Assembly (NCBI RefSeq): GCF_006716355.1
Contig: NZ_VFOW01000001.1
Coordinates: forward strand, 2,728,001-2,792,000
Length of the DNA: 64,000 bases
Direction: 5' to 3'
Source of the DNA: Stackebrandtia endophytica
GTDB lineage: Bacteria > Actinomycetota > Actinomycetes > Mycobacteriales > Micromonosporaceae
Of this stretch, positions 9,186 to 16,383 are shown piece by piece. The translations under genes were made by a program, and so were the position numbers. The notes beneath the pieces are model-generated. The model was not told the DNA's origin. It made no database searches and saw nothing but the letters and a program-made list of their open reading frames with translations. Each line of letters begins with the position of its first letter. Position 1 is the first letter of the stretch.

Positions 9186-9872
9186 TCAATCTCCTTGCGG
9201 CGTGGTGGCGACGACGACGTGCGGGTGGCCGGGCCGACGGTCGAGCAACGCGTCGGCCAGTGCCGCATGGTCGGAGGACTCCACAGTGGCTGACGTCCAT
9301 CCGTTCGCCTCGAACTGGGTGGTCATCCCCTGTGGATGCCGGTGGGAGGCCGAGCGGTTGTCCACGACCACCGCGACCAGTTGTTCGAGACCGGTGGCAC
9401 CGGCGAACGCGATCGCCTCGTGGTTGGAACCCTCGTCGAGTTCACCGTCGCCCACCAGGACGTAGACCCCGGGCCGCGTCAACCCCTGGGCGCGCATGCC
9501 CAGCACCTCACCGACCGCCAGCGGCAGTCCGTGGCCAAGCGACCCGCTGGAGATCTCCACACCCGGCACCCGGGTGCGGTCGGGGTGGGCGCCCAACGCC
9601 GACTGAGTCCCGCCGACGTCGGTCAGCCAGTCCTTAGGGATGAACCCCTTCGTTGCGAGCACGGCATAGTAGGCGGCCGGGATGTGTCCCTTGGACATCA
9701 GGAATCGATCGCGGTCGGCCGCGTCGACGGTCTGCGGTGTGACGTTCAAGATCCGGTCGTAGAGAACCCAGATCGCGTCGAGTGGATAGATCCGTTGGTG
9801 AACCGGCATCGGGTGGCGCGGGTCGACGACCGTGTCGACGGCCAGCGCGCGAGCCTCATCAAAGTCGGACAT
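9186..9872 (-). CDS. Transketolase, N-terminal subunit
   Basis: 228 aa thiamine diphosphate-binding half. SSGSLGHGLPLAVGEVLGMR and the ThDP-Mg motif GDGELDEGSNHEA ending in VVDNRSA are clearly visible, as is the His of KGHIPAAYYAVLATKG. The ATG lies 7 bases after a candidate -10 box, so the mRNA may be leaderless. Its promoter overlaps a SoxR-type operator shared with the divergent regulator, which suggests redox control of this enzyme. Confidence 0.9.
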   Translation of the reverse strand: MSDFDEARALAVDTVVDPRHPMPVHQRIYPLDAIWVLYDRILNVTPQTVDAADRDRFLMSKGHIPAAYYAVLATKGFIPKDWLTDVGGTQSALGAHPDRTRVPGVEISSGSLGHGLPLAVGEVLGMRAQGLTRPGVYVLVGDGELDEGSNHEAIAFAGATGLEQLVAVVVDNRSASHRHPQGMTTQFEANGWTSATVESSDHAALADALLDRRPGHPHVVVATTPQGD

Positions 9873-9879
9873 GATTACG

Positions 9880-9910
9880 ATGGTCCAAGTTCAACTTAAG
9901 TTGAAGTCAA
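9880..9910 (-). promoter_or_regulatory. SoxR-type operator in the transketolase promoter
   Basis: A perfect 16-bp palindrome, TTCAACTTAAGTTGAA (9890-9905), starts at the last base of a -35 box TTGACT (minus strand, 9910-9905). A 19-bp spacer then separates it from a weak -10 (GACCAT, 9885-9880). The long spacer with the palindrome inside is the geometry of MerR-family activated promoters, and the placement matches that of the E. coli SoxR site in the soxS promoter. Confidence 0.72.
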
Positions 9911-9969
9911 GAGACTGTGACGGGTGAGACAGGGGATCGCTTCTGCCCGATGGGTTCAAAGGAGTCGAA

Positions 9970-10410
9970 GTGCCACAACGGTTGCTGACCATCGGTGAGT
10001 TCGCCGCCCGTGCGGGTGTACCGGCCAGCGCCTTGCGATTCTACGAACGTCGCGGCCTGCTGCAATCGACCCGAACCTCCGGCAATCAGCGCCGTTACGC
10101 CCGCTCCGAACTTCGCCGCGTGGCGTTCATCCGCACCGCCCAAACCGTCGGTCTCAGCCTGACCGAGATATCCCGGGCGCTGGAGGATCTGCCGGATGGC
10201 CGCACTCCGACCCGCGCCGATTGGGAACGGTTGTCCAACGACTGGCATGACCGACTCACCGGCCAGATCCGGTTGCTGGAGCGACTGCGCGACGACCTCA
10301 CCGGGTGCATCGGCTGCGGGTGCCTGTCGTTGACCAAATGTGCCCTCTACAACGCGGGCGACCGGTTGGCCGACACCGGGACCGGCCCGCGAATCCTGCT
10401 GTCCGAGTGA
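9970..10410 (+). CDS. soxR: SoxR-type MerR-family redox regulator
   Basis: 146 aa. The N-terminal MerR helix-turn-helix reads LTIGEFAARAGVPASALRFYERRGLL; a dimerisation helix follows; and the four cysteines Cys113, Cys116, Cys118 and Cys124 in CIGCGCLSLTKC have the exact C-x2-C-x-C-x5-C spacing of the SoxR [2Fe-2S] cluster. The GTG start has an AAAGGAG site. SoxR activates promoters when its cluster is oxidised, by nitric oxide, superoxide or redox-cycling compounds. It is divergent from the split transketolase, with a palindrome between them. Confidence 0.92.
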   Translation: MPQRLLTIGEFAARAGVPASALRFYERRGLLQSTRTSGNQRRYARSELRRVAFIRTAQTVGLSLTEISRALEDLPDGRTPTRADWERLSNDWHDRLTGQIRLLERLRDDLTGCIGCGCLSLTKCALYNAGDRLADTGTGPRILLSE

Positions 10411-10789
10411 AGCCCGACGCACCGCGGTGGATGATCAGTATTCCCACGATCGCTCCACCACCCCCGATAGGACCATCGGGCCGACGCCCCGCCGGTTGTC
10501 CTCCTTCGTTGTCCCACGTGCTCGCCCCAGCCGATTTCGTCGCCGGCCGTTGGGCGGCCGAGTGGGGAACCTCAGGTGGACTGTATGACACACGGGACCT
10601 TGCCATCGACCTCGGACACCGGGCCGACATCTGGTCGTCACCTCCTCGCCCCCGCGAGGTGGGCGGGCCGAACCATTGCGTTCTTAGACTGACGCCGGTC
10701 GAGCCCACTCGCTATCCACCATGGAGTACATCCGGTGACCCGATCGACCGTCCTCGTCCCCACCGAAACGCACCCGTGGGGGCGTACCG
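10411..10789. other. 379-bp gene-free region after soxR
   Basis: Contains a short hairpin (CCCGAT, six-base loop, ATCGGG at 10463-10480) that may terminate the soxR transcript. The overlapping open frames here are Pro/Arg-rich without motifs. The last 20 bases hold a G-rich ribosome site (GGGGGCG) for the next gene. Nothing else is recognised. Confidence 0.45.
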
Positions 10790-12592
10790 ATGGCCACTGA
10801 ACTGATCGAACGCCCCGCCACCGAACCGGAAGCCGAGCCCCGACCCGCACCGGCACGGCGTCGACTACACGGCCACCGGTTGATCCTGGCCGCCTATCTC
10901 GTCACCGGATTCGCGCTCATGGGCGGGATCTGGCTCGACCCGGCCGGGCGACACCACATCGACAACCCCGGTGACGATCAGGTCCTGTTCGAGTGGATGC
11001 TCAGCCACACCGCGCACCTGTTGGCCGACGGCGGTGGGAACCCGCTCTTCAGCGCACTGTTGAACGTTCCCGACGGCGCCAACTTGATGGCCAACACCTC
11101 GGTCATCGCCTTCGGCGTTCTGCTGGCCCCCGTCACCCTGACCCTCGGCGCACCGGTCAGCTACGCCCTGGCGATGTCACTGGGTCTGTTCGGGACCGCC
11201 GCGGCCTGGTACTACCTGATGTACCGACACCTGAAGCTGGCCCGGGGAGCCGCCGCCGTCGGCGCCGCTCTGTGCGCGTTCGGCCCCTCCACGATCGCGC
11301 ACGCCAACGGACACCTGAACTTCACGGCGCTGTTCCTCGTCCCGTTGATCATCATCGCGATCCTGCGGCTGGCCGAACCCGGCAGAGCGATACGCGGCGG
11401 ACTCGTCCTCGGGTCACTGCTGATCGTTCAACTGTTCATCGGCGAGGAGGTGGTGTTCCTCCTCGCCCTGTTCATGGCGGTCTTCGTCGCGATTTACGCC
11501 ATCCTCGAATGGCAGGCGGTGAAGCCCCTGATCCCCCGCTATCTCAAGGGTCTGGTCGTCGCGGGGCTGCTCGCCGTCGCGGTCATGGCGTATCCACTGT
11601 GGTTTCAGTTCTTCGGTGCGCAGGCCTATGCCAGCATTCCGTGGCCGGCATCGGAATTCCCCGCCGACCTCGCCTCGTTCACCGCGTTTCCGACCGACTC
11701 CCTCGCTGGACGAATACAGATTCCCAACCTGCGGCTTCGGCACAACGTGACCGAGGAGAACACCTTCTTCGGCCTCCCCCTGGTGGTGTTGACCGTCGTG
11801 TTGGCGATCTGGCTGTACCGACGGCACCGAGCACTTCGCGCCGTCGGCTTCACCGCGGTGTTCTTCGCACTGCTGAGTCTGGGCGTCGAGCTGCGGATCA
11901 ACGGCAACCACACCGGCATCCCCGGGCCCTATGAACTGTTCAGCGCCCTCCCCCTGTTCGGACACACGATTCCCACCCGATTCGCCCTGGTACTGCTGCC
12001 GGTGGTCGCGTTGATTGTCGCCTTCGGTCTCGATCGGGTCATCAAGATGGACAAACCCGCCCGGCCCGGCTGGTATCTCGCGTTCGCGCTCGCGCTCGTT
12101 CCGTTGATTCCGTTGCCGCCCAATACCGAGGCGCGTGAGCCGGTACCCGACTACATCACCGACGGCGGTTGGCGGGAACACGTGTCCGAGGGGGGAACCC
12201 TCATTCCGGTGCCGATTCCGGAGCGGGTCACCTATGACGGGCAGCGTTGGCAGATGGCCGCCGACTTCGGATTCGGTGTGCCGCTCGGCGCGTTCATCGG
12301 ACCCGACGAGGACGGCGATGGCCGCTGGAGCGGAATCCCCACTCCGACCGCCGAGATCATCATGGAGATCATGGACACCGGTGACGTTCCCAGGGTCACC
12401 GATACGTTGCGAGAACAGGCCGAGGTCGACTTCCGTTACTGGAGAGCCGAAGCCGTGGTTCTCGGTCCACACGAGTATCGGTGGGCGTTGTCGGCGTTCC
12501 TCACAATGCTTCTGGGACCGGGTCAACAGGTCGACGATGTCGTGGTGTGGCAGATCAACCCGGACACCGGTGAGGTGATCGCACCACGGTAA
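10790..12592 (+). CDS. Polytopic membrane protein, GT-C glycosyltransferase-like
   Basis: 600 aa with about ten predicted membrane helices, starting with LILAAYLVTGFALMGGIWLD. The first external loop carries an acidic pair (DNPGDDQVLFEWML), as the first loop of GT-C glycosyltransferases does, and HANGHLNFTALFLVPLI follows. The last 150 residues are soluble (from about residue 450). This layout resembles actinobacterial lipid-linked-sugar transferases of unknown acceptor. A 30-residue Pro/Glu/Arg-rich cytoplasmic leader precedes the first helix. The enzymatic role is inferred from topology only. Confidence 0.65.
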   Translation: MATELIERPATEPEAEPRPAPARRRLHGHRLILAAYLVTGFALMGGIWLDPAGRHHIDNPGDDQVLFEWMLSHTAHLLADGGGNPLFSALLNVPDGANLMANTSVIAFGVLLAPVTLTLGAPVSYALAMSLGLFGTAAAWYYLMYRHLKLARGAAAVGAALCAFGPSTIAHANGHLNFTALFLVPLIIIAILRLAEPGRAIRGGLVLGSLLIVQLFIGEEVVFLLALFMAVFVAIYAILEWQAVKPLIPRYLKGLVVAGLLAVAVMAYPLWFQFFGAQAYASIPWPASEFPADLASFTAFPTDSLAGRIQIPNLRLRHNVTEENTFFGLPLVVLTVVLAIWLYRRHRALRAVGFTAVFFALLSLGVELRINGNHTGIPGPYELFSALPLFGHTIPTRFALVLLPVVALIVAFGLDRVIKMDKPARPGWYLAFALALVPLIPLPPNTEAREPVPDYITDGGWREHVSEGGTLIPVPIPERVTYDGQRWQMAADFGFGVPLGAFIGPDEDGDGRWSGIPTPTAEIIMEIMDTGDVPRVTDTLREQAEVDFRYWRAEAVVLGPHEYRWALSAFLTMLLGPGQQVDDVVVWQINPDTGEVIAPR

Positions 12593-12885
12593 ACGCGGAA
12601 CCCGACGCACCCATGGTGGCATCCACTGAGGATCGTCACCTCGGACGTCATCGTCGCCGTATCCGAAACGCGTCCCACCGGCGACGACCGCCACGGCTCA
12701 GCGGTTACACGACTGAGACCTCCCATATGGATCGTTGAAGATTCCGCCAGTCATCGGCCCCACCATGGACAGTGACGCCTCTCGGTGCCAGACTGAATAC
12801 AACACGGAATCAGCGACACACCCTGCCGCCCATCGGGACTACGAACCGAACGGCGAATAAGGACTGTTTGACGGGAGAACTCACC
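12593..12885. other. Upstream region of the small membrane-protein cluster
   Basis: No gene is seen. The motif CCCATATGGAT (12722-12732) recurs upstream of the second paralog (13459-13469), suggesting a shared regulatory site. Confidence 0.4.
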
Positions 12886-13383
12886 ATGCAACCACGTCCA
12901 CATCAACTCCTGCTCTTCGGCGCCATAGGGCCCATTCGGTCATGGGGCTGATCATTCTGGTCATGTACCTGGCCATGGACCGATCGTGAGCCCGGTCGAA
13001 ACGGCTTCACTCCTCGGCACCATCGCTGTCTGTCTACTACCGATGGTCAGAGTGATGTACCTGATCATCCGGCGGCGACTGTCGCAGGTGCTGGCCCTAC
13101 TGGGCGGCGGATTCGTGACCTACATGTACGTCGGTGCCGCCGTCGGCAGTTGGACCGTGCTGCCCGAGGCGTCGATGGTCTTCGGTGCGGTCGCCGTGGT
13201 GATCAACACCGTCATCGCCGTCATCGGCATCACCGCCTTCGTCGTTCTCAGCCAACGATGGGTAACTCTCTGGACCCTGCCACCGGCACCCCCGTCGGCG
13301 TGGCGGCCGCCGAACAGTCCGCCTCACCCGTGGCCTCGGGCACTCGGCCCGAGGTCACCTCGGTGACGGGTCGAGCCCGATGA
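12886..13383 (+). pseudogene. Small membrane protein, paralog 1, probably frameshifted
   Basis: The intact open frame here (GTG at 12986 to 13366, 126 aa) lacks the first membrane helix present in its two downstream paralogs. That helix is found upstream in other frames: an ATG at 12886 opens QLLLFGAIG in frame 1, and MGLIILVMYLAMD follows in frame 3 before the GTG frame takes over. The core (RRRLSQVLALLGG, then AFVVLSQRWVTLWTLP) matches the paralogs. The tail is Pro/Trp-rich, while another frame reads TRPEVTSVTGRAR, close to the ending of paralog 3. I infer a decayed copy; translation from the GTG remains possible because it overlaps a short frame in GTGA. Confidence 0.55.
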
Positions 13384-13669
13384 TGGAGGCTGTTCCCCTA
13401 CTCGACAAGCATCACAAGCCCTTGACACGATATCGTCCTGGCCCAGTTCAACATCCATCCCATATGGATGGACAAGTGTGCGGTTGACACCCCGGGACAG
13501 AATGGTGCGACACGGGAACGGCGGCTCCATTTGTCACCACCATCGAACTCCTGAACGGGGATCTGTCCACAATGCCTAGAATCCGGCATCGTTGGCTGAC
13601 GGCCTCGACAGCGTGAACCGGTTTCGCGACAAGTCCCGTGACGATCGACAGAGCGAACGGACAACGACC
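13367..13669. other. Intergenic region between paralogs 1 and 2
   Basis: Holds an inverted repeat with arms TCCATC and GATGGA around CATATG (13454-13472), whose centre is the motif shared with the region before paralog 1. No coding sequence is supported; the paralog 1 tail in the alternate frame ends at 13383. Confidence 0.4.
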
Positions 13670-14326
13670 ATGAACGCCCCCGCCGAAGCCCCTGATCCAT
13701 CGTCAACCTACCTGAGTCCACACACGACTGTCCAGGTGAATCAGGTCGACCCACCGCGACCGTACCCGGGACGGCTGACGATCGCACTCGCCGCGCTGGT
13801 GACCGCCGGCATCACCAACGTCCTCTCGGCCTTCCTGTTCCCCGCCTCACCGATCCGACCGGACATGTGGTCGGAGTTCGGCACCAACTGGGGCAACGTG
13901 CTGTTCAACACCTTGCCCGGCCTGTTGCCGGCGACCGTCGTGGTGGGTCTGCTCATCACCGGTCGACTGTCGCAGATCTTCACGCTGGCCAGCGGAGCCG
14001 CCCTCCTGGTCATCTACTTCCTATCCGCCGCAGGCGGTTGGTCAAGTGCCTTCAGCGGGCAGTTGTCGGCGGACGAGGGATTTCCTCTGTTCGTCGACAA
14101 TCACATGTTCCTCCTCCTGTTGGCCGCGTTCGTCCTCCTCGGCCGACGCTGGGTCGCCACCTGGACGGTCCCATTGCCCACAGACGACACTCGACGACCC
14201 GATCATTCGCCCGACCCGAGCCCTCCGTCGGCAGCCGAACAGCCCACCGAACCACCGGTCGATGCCGGCGACAGCCCGGCGGATGACGCTGAGGAGACAA
14301 CCCGAGATGATTCCGACACCACGTAG
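13670..14326 (+). CDS. Small membrane protein, paralog 2
   Basis: 218 aa of unknown function. After a 30-residue Pro-rich leader come four hydrophobic helices (about residues 36-57, 80-100, 105-125 and 140-158); the conserved family core is ITGRLSQIFTLASG and LLLAAFVLLGRRWVATWTVPLP. A long acidic, Pro/Asp-rich C-terminal tail follows and is probably cytoplasmic and disordered. I use the ATG rather than the TTG 26 codons upstream because the extra residues are not shared with the next paralog. It is the middle of a tandem family of three. Confidence 0.72.
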   Translation: MNAPAEAPDPSSTYLSPHTTVQVNQVDPPRPYPGRLTIALAALVTAGITNVLSAFLFPASPIRPDMWSEFGTNWGNVLFNTLPGLLPATVVVGLLITGRLSQIFTLASGAALLVIYFLSAAGGWSSAFSGQLSADEGFPLFVDNHMFLLLLAAFVLLGRRWVATWTVPLPTDDTRRPDHSPDPSPPSAAEQPTEPPVDAGDSPADDAEETTRDDSDTT

Positions 14327-14495
14327 GCGGGTGAGGATGTGGCTGCCCCGCCCAACTCGAAACCCGCCCGTCAATCGACCGACTGTTGGGCCACACGCGC
14401 ATGGTCCGCATGTCCGCGACGACACATCGTCGCCGACCATCCCGGCTTCGCACATCGACATGATTCGCCGCTGAATCGAACCGAAGGACCACCCA

Positions 14496-14999
14496 ATGAA
14501 CCCCATGCCCGAAGTTCCACGTCGCCACAGGCGCCTGCTCATCGGAACCCTCACGTTCCTCCTAGCCGCAGGAGTCCTCAACATCGTGCTGATGTTCCTG
14601 TCGCCGGGCGCCCCGTTCCGCTCTGTCACCACGTCCGGAGGTGGCCTGGACTGGGGCGCCACCCTCTTCCTCAGCACGCTCAGTCTGTTGCCGGCCGGAC
14701 CGGCGATCCGGCTGCGTATCACTCGGCGATTGCCACAGGTATCGACGCTACTCAGCATCGGCATTCTGCTGACCTTCTACGGCTTCAGCGCCGCGGGCAA
14801 CTGGTACTCGCTGGCCCATGGAACGATGCGGCCCGGCCTGACGGTCGCCTTCTTCATCGACCACCACACGGCTCTTGGCCTGATGGCCGCATTCATCATC
14901 CTGTCTCGCCGCTGGGTCGTCGCCTGGACCATCCCCCTTCCCAAGGATGCGCAAGCCACCGCACGGCCCAATACCCGCGAGGTCACCGTCGACCGATAG
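14496..14999 (+). CDS. Small membrane protein, paralog 3
   Basis: 167 aa of unknown function and clearly homologous to the gene before it: the helix LLIGTLTFLLAAGVLNIVLMF, then RITRRLPQVSTLLSIGIL, then FIILSRRWVVAWTIPLP. The tail is short. The ATG is preceded by GAAGGA-like bases. The three copies share order and orientation, which points to tandem duplication; the cluster has no recognisable enzyme or transporter partner. Confidence 0.78.
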   Translation: MNPMPEVPRRHRRLLIGTLTFLLAAGVLNIVLMFLSPGAPFRSVTTSGGGLDWGATLFLSTLSLLPAGPAIRLRITRRLPQVSTLLSIGILLTFYGFSAAGNWYSLAHGTMRPGLTVAFFIDHHTALGLMAAFIILSRRWVVAWTIPLPKDAQATARPNTREVTVDR

Positions 15000-15215
15000 T
15001 CCTCACCTGACGATCGTGAAACCGGATTCACATCACCTAGACGAACGAGCACGCGGCGAAGCGAGGATGCGAGAGCTCACGATCCAGGCAGACGTTCCCC
15101 CTTTGAATCCATCGTGGAACTCTCAGTGATACCGCGCCGGGCATCCACTCCGCACGAGACGATTCGGTCGGCCGGAGCAACAGGCTCGAGTCGCCCGAGG
15201 TGCCATGTCGATTCG

Positions 15216-15221
15216 TTAGGC
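15216..15221 (+). promoter_or_regulatory. -10 box of a leaderless transcript
   Basis: TAGGCT lies 8 bases before the GTG at 15230. The spacing puts the transcription start at or next to the start codon, which is why I chose that GTG. Confidence 0.5.
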
Positions 15222-15229
15222 TGGACATC

Positions 15230-16129
15230 GTGACGAATGCACCGCGACCGGACCGGGAACCTCGGCAGCGCCCGGGATTCCGTGGCCCCGAGGAGGACTA
15301 CCCGGACCCGCCACGTTCCTGGACCCGCGCCGGAGTCCTGCTCGCCGGCTGGGTTGGAGCCTGGGCGGCTGTGTTCCTCTTCGGGCTCGGAATGCAGGCG
15401 GTCGCGCAGGCGCAGGATGATGAGAAGTTGCCACTCGACGGTCAGGCAGCCACCCGCGAATTCTTCCGGCTGGCGCTTCAAACACGAGAGTTCGAAGCCG
15501 CTGACCAGTTGCTGTGTAGCGACTATTCGGGCCTCACATCGGAGCAACTCCGAAACGAATTCTCAGCCCTGGCGGATGCCGAGAACGCGGGCGGGCTTCG
15601 AGAAATCAATGTGCGCCAGAGCGAGCCACCAACCACACCCGAGTCATTCGTGGTTCGGGTCACCTACGGCGACCCATCCGGCCCTTCAGTGGTGGTATAC
15701 GAATCCGTCACCACCGCGAATGACGACGACGACTGCATCGCCCAGATCTCCGAGAGAGAACCAACGACCGAACCTGAACCTTCCTCATCACCGACAGAAC
15801 CGAAAGTCGCGGCAAAAGACGTGGTCAACACGTTCACGGCCGCTGTCTTCCAGGATCAAGATGAAGCGCTCGCAGAATCGCTTCAATGTTCGGACTACAC
15901 AGGTCAATCGATCGACGAGTTGTTGGCGATTCGCGCCAACCATGACGGCGGCGACGAGACCCGAGTGAAGCTGGATGTGACGCCACACACCAAGACGGAA
16001 CCCTATGTGACCACCCATGATCGATTCAAAGTTCTGGTCGATCTGGATGACGACACATACGAGTTCTATGTGACAACCAACCCCGATGACCCGCAGCGTT
16101 GCGTGTCCTCGGTGACGATCGCGTCGTAA
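15230..16129 (+). CDS. Membrane-anchored extracellular protein with a duplicated Cys domain
   Basis: 299 aa, function unknown. A cytoplasmic Arg/Pro-rich N-terminus of about 40 residues, one membrane helix (AGVLLAGWVGAWAAVFLFGLG) and an outside region with two copies of one domain joined by a Pro/Glu/Ser linker. Each copy begins with a helix, carries a CSDY(S/T)G motif and ends with a second cysteine (DDDCIAQI; PQRCVSSV), so one disulfide per copy is expected. The fold may be NTF2-like, as in many actinobacterial membrane-anchored proteins; that is inference. GTG start chosen from the -10 spacing. Confidence 0.7.
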   Translation: MTNAPRPDREPRQRPGFRGPEEDYPDPPRSWTRAGVLLAGWVGAWAAVFLFGLGMQAVAQAQDDEKLPLDGQAATREFFRLALQTREFEAADQLLCSDYSGLTSEQLRNEFSALADAENAGGLREINVRQSEPPTTPESFVVRVTYGDPSGPSVVVYESVTTANDDDDCIAQISEREPTTEPEPSSSPTEPKVAAKDVVNTFTAAVFQDQDEALAESLQCSDYTGQSIDELLAIRANHDGGDETRVKLDVTPHTKTEPYVTTHDRFKVLVDLDDDTYEFYVTTNPDDPQRCVSSVTIAS

Positions 16130-16280
16130 ACCTCACGGCATCTGGTCGACGCCCGCTGACGCCGCGTCGATCGGAATTGATCCCGAGGCTCAAAAGGAAA
16201 GACAAGAACCGTTTCCTGTGTTCGATGTATCCCCGCCCTTCTAAATTTATAACCGACGGGGGTCGGGACCAGGCATACCG

Positions 16281-16330
16281 GGGTACCCACCGCGATTTTC
16301 GGGTACCGCAGAATCGTCGCCTACCGGTAG
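16281..16330 (+). promoter_or_regulatory. Helically phased palindromes before helR
   Basis: GGGTACC occurs at 16281 and again at 16301, and the 10-bp palindrome CTACCGGTAG begins at 16321: three related palindromes at 20-bp steps in the 254-bp upstream region of helR. This is suggestive of a multi-site operator. I did not find the rifampicin-associated element known from other helR genes. Confidence 0.4.
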
Positions 16331-16383
16331 AACCGAACGGGGTGCGCCGGTAGACCTCTGCGATTCAATCGGGAGCCGATCAC

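Noticed and set aside
10305-10805. Plus-strand frame between soxR and the membrane protein
   Set aside because: Overlaps both genes, Pro/Arg-rich, no supported start.
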